The notes below the pieces were generated by a model. That model saw only the letters and a list, made by a program, of their open reading frames with translations, was not told the DNA's origin and did no database searches. Made by a program: the position numbers and the translations under genes. This document shows positions 51,717-56,973 of a stretch of DNA of 56,973 nucleotides, piece by piece (within the stretch, counting starts at the first letter, position 1; each line of letters starts with the position of its first letter). This stretch comes from Patescibacteria group bacterium (GTDB lineage: Bacteria > Patescibacteriota > Patescibacteriia > 2-12-FULL-60-25), in assembly GCA_029004215.1 (NCBI GenBank), contig JAQULH010000003.1:1-56973 (forward strand). Direction: 5' to 3'.

Positions 51717-51749
51717 GCAGGAGATTGGTCGCCGCTCGGAAGAGGGCGA

Positions 51750-52496
51750 TTATTTGGATGGGGACTTACTGGCCTTGTCAGCCTCGCAAGCCCAGGTGTT
51801 CCACTTGGCGTTGATCTTCTTGGTGTGCTGGCCTTCGGGGCAGACGCACGGCGGCTTCTCGGGGTTCTTCTGGTCCGCTTCCTCGGTCAGGCACTCGATG
51901 CCAGCGCCCACGCATTGCTGCTGGATGGCCTGCTCGGTGCGATGACCCTGGTGCTCGATGACCATGAAGTAGTCACGCTGGGCCACGCCGTTGCGGCACT
52001 CGTAGTGCACGTCCTTGGCAAAGATGGCTTGCTGCACCGGCACGGGCGCTGACTTGGCAGTCGGCGGAACCGGGGGCACAGCGCTGGCCGAAGGCAGGGG
52101 CAGGGGAGGCAGCGAAGCGACCGGAGCCAGCGCGTTGGTCACGACCGGCGGCGGCAATGCGACGTTGCTGGACTCCTGGCCAACCGGCTCCTCGAAGACC
52201 GGGAAGTTGGGGGGGCAGTAGCTGCCGGGGTCTGATCCAACGAGCACTGCGTTGTACCAGATGTACTGGCGGTTGTTCTGGGTGCAGCTGCACTTGACTG
52301 CCAGGAGCTGCGACCCGCCGTTCATCAGGTTTTCGCGTGCGGGCTGCTGGCCCTGGCACGCGGCCGGGAGCGACGGGGCAGCCTGCGATGACCCGGCAAG
52401 AGTGGTCTCGACTCCGGGGGTGCGCTGCCTGTCGACGCAGCTGGCTGCGATCAGTGAAACGAACACGAGAACGAACGATGCGACGAAATTTCTCAC
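51750..52496 (-). CDS. high-GC Pro/Cys-rich probable lipoprotein
   Basis: 248 residues from GTG 52496, preceded by AAGGAGG. N-terminal hydrophobic stretch with a likely lipobox (LIAASC, Cys20); the -3 residue Ala is weak. Two Cys-rich parts (CSCTQNNRQYIWYN and CRNG...CVGAGIECL...CVCPEGQH...WNTWACEAD) flank a Pro-rich linker (~115-160). The Cys patterns look like a secreted disulfide fold; no family recognised. Third codon positions are mostly G or C, unlike its neighbours. It has its own promoter and terminator. Confidence 0.8.
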   Translation of the reverse strand: MRNFVASFVLVFVSLIAASCVDRQRTPGVETTLAGSSQAAPSLPAACQGQQPARENLMNGGSQLLAVKCSCTQNNRQYIWYNAVLVGSDPGSYCPPNFPVFEEPVGQESSNVALPPPVVTNALAPVASLPPLPLPSASAVPPVPPTAKSAPVPVQQAIFAKDVHYECRNGVAQRDYFMVIEHQGHRTEQAIQQQCVGAGIECLTEEADQKNPEKPPCVCPEGQHTKKINAKWNTWACEADKASKSPSK

Positions 52497-52565
52497 GGGA
52501 CGCCTCCTTGAAAGACTTTGGTAAACTGAGTTTGGCCCGGCTTAGGCAAAAGCCTGGGATGTGTC

Positions 52566-52594
52566 AACTTAGCAGAGAACTCGCGTTTAGTCAA
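52566..52594 (-). promoter_or_regulatory. promoter of the lipoprotein gene
   Basis: On the - strand TTGACT (52594-52589), 17 bases, TAAGTT (52571-52566), giving a leader of about 60 bases with AAGGAGG before GTG 52496. An overlapping TTGACA (52567-52562) with TAAGCC 17 bases later is a second option. A small hairpin GGCTT/AAGCC lies in the leader. Confidence 0.55.
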
Positions 52595-52600
52595 GACCTC

Positions 52601-52609
52601 TGCTACAAT
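52601..52609 (+). promoter_or_regulatory. extended -10 promoter of the Mur ligase gene
   Basis: TGCTACAAT is an extended -10 (TGN-TACAAT); 11 bases then ATG 52621. No recognisable -35. Short or no leader and no Shine-Dalgarno; it is divergent from the lipoprotein promoter. Confidence 0.55.
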
Positions 52610-52620
52610 TTTTAGAACTT

Positions 52621-53988
52621 ATGTTACATCAGATGAAAAAGCTGGTTCCAAACGCCTGGTTGGACATCTATCATAGATTTTTAGCTAAAATATCAGCTTT
52701 TTTGTATGGCCACCCTTCGGAAAAGCTGATTGTCATCGGGGTTACGGGCACAAACGGAAAGACAACGACGGCCTATTTAATTGCCAAAGCCTTGGAGGCT
52801 GAAGGGGCTAAAACAGGTTGTGCCACCTCAGCTTTGTTCAAAGTGGCTGATCGCGAGTGGCTAAACGAGACAAAAATGACCATGTTAGGTCGCTTTGGTT
52901 TGCAGAAACTTTTAAAGCAAATGGTTGATGCCGGATGCAAATATGCTGTTATCGAAACTTCATCGCAAGGTATCTTGCAACATCGCCATGAACAAGTGGC
53001 TTATGACATCGGAGTGTTCACGAACTTGACGCCCGAGCACATCGAAGCCCACGGCGGTTTTGAAAATTATAAGCAAACAAAAATTAAATTGTTTAAGCAC
53101 ATCGTCGAGCTGCCTCTCAAGGTCATAGACTGGCAAAGGGTCCCGCACGCCGTTGTCTTGAACCGTGATGATGAACACGCAGCAGATTTTGCCGTGCCCG
53201 GCATGCAAGAAGTTGTTTGGTATGGTTTGGGGCAGGGCAGTGATGTCAAAGCTGAGAATATCCAAGAGTCAACCAGTGGAGTTACGTTCCAAGTTGATAA
53301 GATGGAGGTCAAGCTCAATCTCATGGGTCGCGTTAACGTCTACAATGCTCTGCCTGCTTTGGCAGTAGCTAAAATACTTAGGGTTGATTTGCCTCAGGCC
53401 ATAGCAAGACTCAGTGAGATAAAAAATATGCCAGGCCGTTTTGAGCGCATTGAGGAAGGCCAGCCTTGGCAAGTGATTGTGGATTACGCACCTGAGCCTG
53501 CATCACTGAGTAAATTATACGAGACAGTCAAAGTTTTCGAACCGAAGCGTATCATCCATGTCTTAGGTTCTTGCGGTGGTGGGCGAGATGTTGCCCGGCG
53601 TCCGATATTGGGGAGCATGGCCGCCCAAAACTCGCAGATAGTCATCGTGACCAATGAAGACCCATATGACGATGACCCGATGCAGATTATGGAACAGGTG
53701 GCTGAAGGGGCCAGGCACCCGGCTCGAATCTCGAATCTCGAATCTCGAATCTCGGGAACCGGACATGAAAAGAAAGACGGTCAGGATTTGTTTTTGATTT
53801 TAGACCGCAGGCAAGCTATCCAGAAGGCTATGGACTTGACCCAGGCGGGCGATTTGGTGATTCTGACCGGCAAAGGCAGTGAGCAGCGCATTTGCGTGGC
53901 CAATGGCAAGAAGCTGCCTTGGGACGAACGCGAAGCTGCCAGGCAGGCCATTAGGCAGACCATTGCCGAACGAACACAAAGGGCTTAA
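52621..53988 (+). CDS. murE: MurE-like UDP-MurNAc-peptide ligase, no N-terminal domain
   Basis: 455 residues. The P-loop GTNGKTTT is already at 43-50, whereas full MurE has ~100 residues before it, so the N-terminal UDP-binding domain is missing. TNLTPEHIEAHGGFENYKQTK (~139) and ATP/peptide motifs match MurE. The usual DYAHTP is DYAPEP and the DNPR motif for meso-diaminopimelate is replaced by NEDPYDDDP, so the amino acid it adds is uncertain. Residues ~368-378 come from four tandem heptamers. Peptidoglycan stem-peptide synthesis in the cytoplasm. Confidence 0.85.
   Translation: MLHQMKKLVPNAWLDIYHRFLAKISAFLYGHPSEKLIVIGVTGTNGKTTTAYLIAKALEAEGAKTGCATSALFKVADREWLNETKMTMLGRFGLQKLLKQMVDAGCKYAVIETSSQGILQHRHEQVAYDIGVFTNLTPEHIEAHGGFENYKQTKIKLFKHIVELPLKVIDWQRVPHAVVLNRDDEHAADFAVPGMQEVVWYGLGQGSDVKAENIQESTSGVTFQVDKMEVKLNLMGRVNVYNALPALAVAKILRVDLPQAIARLSEIKNMPGRFERIEEGQPWQVIVDYAPEPASLSKLYETVKVFEPKRIIHVLGSCGGGRDVARRPILGSMAAQNSQIVIVTNEDPYDDDPMQIMEQVAEGARHPARISNLESRISGTGHEKKDGQDLFLILDRRQAIQKAMDLTQAGDLVILTGKGSEQRICVANGKKLPWDEREAARQAIRQTIAERTQRA
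53724..53751. repeat. tandem heptamer TCGAATC x4 inside the Mur ligase gene
   Basis: Four perfect units of TCGAATC followed by TCGGG. The complement GAGATTC (rotated) is the heptamer seen at 4633 and 34965-34978. The frame is preserved (ARISNLESRIS). Confidence 0.8.
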
Positions 53989-53991
53989 ACT
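53963..53991 (+). promoter_or_regulatory. candidate leaderless promoter of the PH-domain gene
   Basis: TTGCCG (53963-53968), 17-base spacer, TAAACT (53986-53991), 7 bases to ATG 53999. It overlaps the end of the Mur ligase gene. Confidence 0.45.
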
Positions 53992-53998
53992 GTGGTGT

Positions 53999-54700
53999 AT
54001 GTTTCGACTTGAATCTGTCCTGCAACTCAAAGATGAAGAGGCGATCCGCGCCATGATACGGCGGCATATACTGACCTTGGTCGGTCCTTTATTGTTGGCC
54101 ATGCTGTTTATCGTGGCACCTTTCTTTTTCCTTTTCCCGCTTTTCAGCTTAGGCATATTCGGCGTCCTGGTTTTCAGCATCTTAATCATTGTTGGCATTG
54201 TCTTGGCTTTTAGGACGCTTTTTGTCTGGGATGCTGATGTCTTGATAATTACCAATTCCAGGGTGGTGGATGTTGACCAGAAAGGCTTGTTCTCCCGCCA
54301 TGTGGGTGAAGCCACGCTTAATTCCATCCAAGATGTTTCATGGCATAAGGAGGGTTTTTGGCAAACCTTGTTTCGGATGGGCACCGTTAAGATCCAAACT
54401 GCCGGGGCAGCTGCCGTGATTGAGGCCGATAATATTTCAAAACCAGAAAAAGTCCATGAACTAATCAACGAAGTAAGGCAAGAGTCGCCACGCACGCCTG
54501 ACGCTTCGACGCCGGTTGAAAAAGACCGTAGGTCGCGGATTAGGCATATCGCCGTCTTATTGGAAGAGGCGGATGATGCTAAAGTCATTGAAGTCGAAGC
54601 CATGCTGGAAAAACAAGCCCGCGACAAAGCAGTCCAAACTCTTTTTAGTCCTAAAACGCCGCGCCCGCCAAGCTTCGCTGGCGATGCGGGCGGGTCCTAA
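53999..54700 (+). CDS. membrane protein with bacterial PH-like domain
   Basis: 233 residues from ATG 53999 (an upstream open frame overlaps the Mur ligase gene). Two membrane helices (~26-47, ~51-70) followed by a bPH2-like domain with VLIITNSRVVDVDQKGLFSR (~81) and SIQDVSWHKEGFWQTLF. The C-terminal ~14 residues (PRPPSFAGDAGGS) are from a palindromic repeat (54658-54694). Found between cell-wall and division genes; role unknown. Confidence 0.8.
   Translation: MFRLESVLQLKDEEAIRAMIRRHILTLVGPLLLAMLFIVAPFFFLFPLFSLGIFGVLVFSILIIVGIVLAFRTLFVWDADVLIITNSRVVDVDQKGLFSRHVGEATLNSIQDVSWHKEGFWQTLFRMGTVKIQTAGAAAVIEADNISKPEKVHELINEVRQESPRTPDASTPVEKDRRSRIRHIAVLLEEADDAKVIEVEAMLEKQARDKAVQTLFSPKTPRPPSFAGDAGGS
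54658..54694. repeat. palindromic element, second copy of the 34928 core
   Basis: Inverse orientation of 34928-34964, 36 of 37 bases identical. Arms CGCCA/TGGCG and CCCGC/GCGGG. It codes the C-terminus of the PH-domain protein in a different frame from the other copy. Confidence 0.9.
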
Positions 54701-54720
54701 ACATCCTTCAGCGTCCTGAC

Positions 54721-55134
54721 ATGTCTTTAAAAAACTCCGCCAACTCGCTGGCTTCCAAAGCCAAATGGCCGCTCTTCTTGATGGCTAACTTGGCCGTGCT
54801 TTTGGTTGTTGGTATTGCCACTGTCAGGGAAACTTACCGCGGCTGGACTGTTGATAGTGAGATATCCAGCTTGGAACAAAAAGCCCAAGCTCTTGAAGGG
54901 CGTAAAATGCAATTAAGCACTTTGGCCGATAAGATGCAGGACTCGTCTTTTATAGAAAAACAAGCCAGGGCCAAGCTTGGATTGCAGAAGCCGGGGGAAA
55001 GGGTTGTTGTCCTGGAAGGTATATCAGCCACGCAAACCAGTTTTGGCATTGACGTAGTGACGGCTCCGGCCGCTTCGGATACAATGTCAAACCCGCGACG
55101 CTGGTGGCGATACTTTACTCAAGGTACTAACTAA
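54721..55134 (+). CDS. ftsB: septum formation initiator (FtsB/DivIC-like)
   Basis: 137 residues. Short cytoplasmic N-terminus, one membrane helix (~17-36), a coiled coil (EISSLEQKAQALEGRKMQLS, ~47-66) and the family end FIEKQARAKLGLQKPGERVVV (~78-98). Part of the divisome bridge that regulates septal cell-wall synthesis. Position after mur and PH genes fits a cell-wall/division operon. The C-terminal 35 residues are an extension. Confidence 0.85.
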   Translation: MSLKNSANSLASKAKWPLFLMANLAVLLVVGIATVRETYRGWTVDSEISSLEQKAQALEGRKMQLSTLADKMQDSSFIEKQARAKLGLQKPGERVVVLEGISATQTSFGIDVVTAPAASDTMSNPRRWWRYFTQGTN

Positions 55135-55160
55135 CTTACTTATTCGTTCTTAATCATGTT

Positions 55161-55781
55161 ATGTCACAAAAAAATAAATTGATTATCCTGTTCGTTGCTT
55201 TGGGGGCGGTGATAGTCTTGGCCGCGGCCGGAGGTTTGTTGACCTATGAAGTTTATTACAAGGTCAATGACTCAGCCGTCGTAAGAAGCGTCGCCGGGCT
55301 ATTCGGCTTGCCTGCAGCTAAGGTCGGTTCACGTCAGGTCAGTTACGCCAGGTTCCTGATGACACGGGATGCTGTCAAACGTTTTGTTAACAGCGAGGCA
55401 GGCAAAGAGGTTGGCGCCACCATGCCGCCGGAAAATGCTCTCAACAAAAATATCCTCGAGAGACTCGTGCGACAGGAAATGATTCAAGAGATCGCTGACC
55501 AGAAAAAGGTCACTGTCTCAGACGAGGATGTTAAAGCTATCTTTGCAGACGTAGTCAAGGCAGCCGCTTCGTCCACTACGCCGGACATATCCCAATACCT
55601 GTGGAACAATTATGGTTGGAACGAGGACAACTTCCGCAAGGAAGTCTTAAAACCGGCTTTGCTCGAACAAAAGCTGGCTAATGAAATGGCTAAAGAGAAA
55701 CAAGGGGATCAAAATGCCTTGGAAACAGAACTGGCTGCCAGGGCCTTGAAACCGGACGTTATCTATTACCTGAAATTCTAA
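55161..55781 (+). CDS. SurA N-terminal domain-like membrane-anchored chaperone
   Basis: 206 residues. One N-terminal membrane helix (~7-30) with the rest outside. KVGSRQVSYARFLMTRDAVKRF (~55), RLVRQEMIQEIADQKKVTVSDEDVKAIF (~106) and YGWNEDNFRKEVLKPALLEQKL (~150) match the SurA/PrsA N-terminal chaperone fold. No parvulin isomerase domain follows, so it is chaperone-only. Last gene of its operon; a hairpin terminator follows. Confidence 0.83.
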   Translation: MSQKNKLIILFVALGAVIVLAAAGGLLTYEVYYKVNDSAVVRSVAGLFGLPAAKVGSRQVSYARFLMTRDAVKRFVNSEAGKEVGATMPPENALNKNILERLVRQEMIQEIADQKKVTVSDEDVKAIFADVVKAAASSTTPDISQYLWNNYGWNEDNFRKEVLKPALLEQKLANEMAKEKQGDQNALETELAARALKPDVIYYLKF

Positions 55782-55803
55782 GTTAACAAAAATAGTTATA
55801 TAC

Positions 55804-55833
55804 AGAAGAACCCACCTCGCAACGGGTTCTTCT
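55804..55833. terminator. hairpin terminator between convergent genes
   Basis: Perfect 10-bp stem AGAAGAACCC/GGGTTCTTCT with a 10-base loop. On the + strand a T-rich TTCTTTCG follows. A second hairpin GCCGC/GCGGC (55854-55858 and 55867-55871) lies nearer the - strand gene. Together they should stop transcription from both sides. Confidence 0.75.
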
Positions 55834-55883
55834 TTCGTTGTGGGTGGGCTTTTGCCGCGAGATTTTGCGGCGAGGTAGGGGGT

Positions 55884-56864
55884 TCAGCGGCCGAGAAGCA
55901 AGGAAAGGAATGCTTCGAACGCTTCGTCCTCGTGTCGTTCGCGAAGGACGCTCGACGGATTGAAGGCCGACTCGGTCTCGCTTCCCGGGGGCAAGTGCAT
56001 CGTAGCCAGGTCATCCAGTAGCTTGGTCTGCTCTTCGTTGGACAGGAAGCCGGCTTGCGTGAGCTCATCGAGCACGAGCTTGGCGTCGAATTCATTCTCG
56101 AGCCGCGTTGCCGAAGAGATGTGCCCATCGAGTCGCAGATGGTAGTGTTGGCCACAGGCGGCGAAGTGGGGAGGGTTGGCTCGCTGACGGAAGCCGAAGG
56201 CCAGGTCGATCTCCCTTTCCAGAAGCTCGCCGGTCAGGTGCTGGCAGAGCTTGTCGGCGCGCTCTGCTCCGGAAGAGGCGCTGAGATTCATCACTCGAGG
56301 CTTGAGTCCGTTGGCTTCCTCCTGGAGGAGAAGGCCATACTCGACGGCTTGCTTGAGCAGGTCGGTGGCTCCCTGCTGAGAGAAGACGACGCTCTTGAAG
56401 CCCGCAACAATCCCCTTGGGGAAGAGCTGGGCGTGAATCGGCAACTTCGCACAGGATTCCAGTTTGCAGCATCGCCCGTGCTGGCACGCCTCGAAGCGTG
56501 CGGGACCGGAGCCTTCCTCGGGCGGCAGCGCTCCGCAGAACTGCCCGATCAGGCGCTCGTACTCCGACGTCTTGGTGTATGTCTTCGAGATCTTGTCGTA
56601 GCGGTTCTCGGCAACGGGCAGGCCGGTGGCAATGATCTGGCGTTCGAGCTCGGCTGCTTGGTCGCTGTTCAAGTAGCCGTCTTCGATGGAGAGCTTGATG
56701 TGTTCCCGGCAAGCATCCACCGAGAACATGTCTCCGCTCAAAGCCCTCTTGCCGTCTTGCAACAGCTTGAAGCACCCGTGGATCGGCCAGCCGGCGCGGT
56801 CGGGGTGGGTGATGAGTCCGAAGGTCACGTTCGTGGGAGACTTCTCGTTGGTCTTCTCTGTCAT
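55884..56864 (-). CDS. high-GC protein with three internal repeats, unknown function
   Basis: 326 residues from ATG 56864, preceded by GAGG. Three repeats of about 80-100 residues: each starts with a His/Cys-Gly block (IHGCFKL ~28, CQHGRCCKLE ~127, CGQHYHLRLDG ~237) and ends in a helix-turn-helix-like unit (DGYLNSDQAAELERQI ~62, EYGLLLQEEANGLKPRV ~175, AGFLSNEEQTKLLDDL ~271). Several Cys/His suggest metal binding. No signal peptide. Strong G+C preference at third codon positions, unlike its neighbours. A + strand frame opposite it is a shadow. Confidence 0.78.
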   Translation of the reverse strand: MTEKTNEKSPTNVTFGLITHPDRAGWPIHGCFKLLQDGKRALSGDMFSVDACREHIKLSIEDGYLNSDQAAELERQIIATGLPVAENRYDKISKTYTKTSEYERLIGQFCGALPPEEGSGPARFEACQHGRCCKLESCAKLPIHAQLFPKGIVAGFKSVVFSQQGATDLLKQAVEYGLLLQEEANGLKPRVMNLSASSGAERADKLCQHLTGELLEREIDLAFGFRQRANPPHFAACGQHYHLRLDGHISSATRLENEFDAKLVLDELTQAGFLSNEEQTKLLDDLATMHLPPGSETESAFNPSSVLRERHEDEAFEAFLSLLLGR

Positions 56865-56883
56865 CTGAACCTCTGTTTTGTTA

Positions 56884-56943
56884 GGGCCACACCCCTCTGA
56901 ATGGCACTAACAGTTGAAAGTTGCACGAGGGGTAACGTGGCCC
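56884..56943 (-). other. structured 5' leader hairpin
   Basis: Arms GGGCCAC (56884-56890) with GTGGCCC (56937-56943) and ACCCCTC (56891-56897) with GAGGGGT (56927-56933), i.e. two stacked 7-bp stems with a 3-base bulge around a 29-base loop. It begins right behind the -10 box of the gene at 56864 and so makes up most of its leader RNA, 20 bases ahead of the start codon. It may stabilise the mRNA or sense something. Confidence 0.7.
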
Positions 56944-56971
56944 AAGATACTCTAAATACCAGGTTTGTCAA
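56944..56971 (-). promoter_or_regulatory. consensus promoter of the three-repeat protein gene
   Basis: On the - strand TTGACA (56971-56966), 16-base spacer, TATCTT (56949-56944). A perfect -35, in contrast to the weak -35 elements of the leaderless genes. Confidence 0.75.
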
Positions 56972-56973
56972 GA

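Noticed and set aside
51708-52052. + strand open frame opposite the lipoprotein gene
   Set aside because: Low-complexity Leu/Gly/Val sequence, caused by the GC-rich codons of the - strand gene.
53724-53751. Possible CRISPR-like array
   Set aside because: Units are 7 bases without spacers; it is a short tandem repeat inside a gene.
56055-56900. 281-residue + strand open frame opposite the three-repeat protein
   Set aside because: It is a shadow in high-GC DNA: the - strand frame has high GC3, a TTGACA promoter, a Shine-Dalgarno and a terminator, the + strand one has none.
1-56973. Recoding of TGA (as in some CPR lineages)
   Set aside because: TGA ends many genes exactly at ATGA overlaps with the next gene and is absent inside the conserved domains.

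Overview
The window looks like chromosomal DNA of an uncultured Candidate Phyla Radiation bacterium (Patescibacteria, probably the Parcubacteria side; lineage inferred, not proven). Grounds: very dense packing with ATGA stop/start overlaps, several starts lying only 6-11 nt behind a -10 box with no Shine-Dalgarno (leaderless type), a short Mur ligase without the N-terminal UDP-binding domain, and large numbers of unrelated-looking glycosyltransferases and methyltransferases. TAA, TAG and TGA all act as stops.

Positions 1-45925 are one very large envelope-glycan locus built of alternating operons. The + operon 1-12595 carries a polysaccharide deacetylase (cut by the window edge), an ATP-grasp ligase, a PHP phosphoesterase, GT4 glycosyltransferases, methyltransferases and a Wzx-like flippase. 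The - operon 12558-17520 has GT4s, methyltransferases and WecB (UDP-GlcNAc 2-epimerase). The + operon 17617-32124 holds an asparagine synthetase-like amidotransferase, a polyprenyl-phosphate GT2, six methyltransferases, a GT4, an LPG-synthase-TM/flippase-like protein and three giant GT-C-like membrane proteins. The - operon 32125-34599 adds a GT-C-like protein, a methyltransferase and a GT2. From 34747 the + strand has a GT2, the initiating phosphoglycosyl transferase (WcaJ type), a secreted subtilisin-like protease, GtrA, two tandem UDP-glucuronate-decarboxylase-like SDRs, GT2 + DUF2304, another GT2 and two GT4s. Together these could make sugar nucleotides, start a lipid-linked glycan, elongate, methylate/amidate and export it, and decorate it from polyprenyl-phosphate sugars.

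Positions 45951-48839 form an AT-richer accessory island: methyltransferase, HExxH metallopeptidase, a small Cys-rich protein, a transglutaminase-like protein and an orphan. Inside it lies an 18-codon remnant of the 3' end of the neighbouring membrane-protein gene, a scar of recombination.

Positions 48840-55781 are housekeeping-like: a GT-C-like membrane protein, CDP-alcohol phosphatidyltransferase, MurE-like ligase, PH-domain membrane protein, FtsB-like divisome protein and a SurA-N-like chaperone. Two genes interrupt this style: a Cys/Pro-rich lipoprotein (51750-52496) and a three-repeat protein (55884-56864). Both are on the - strand, strongly G+C-rich at third codon positions, with TTGACA-type promoters, Shine-Dalgarno sites and hairpin terminators, unlike all neighbours; they look like self-contained acquired cassettes.

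A second theme is palindromic and short tandem repeats sitting in frame inside genes, including two nearly identical 37-nt copies 20 kb apart read in different frames. No tRNA, rRNA, CRISPR array or transposase was recognised. Apart from the repeats and promoters noted, no gene-free stretch exceeds about 150 bases.
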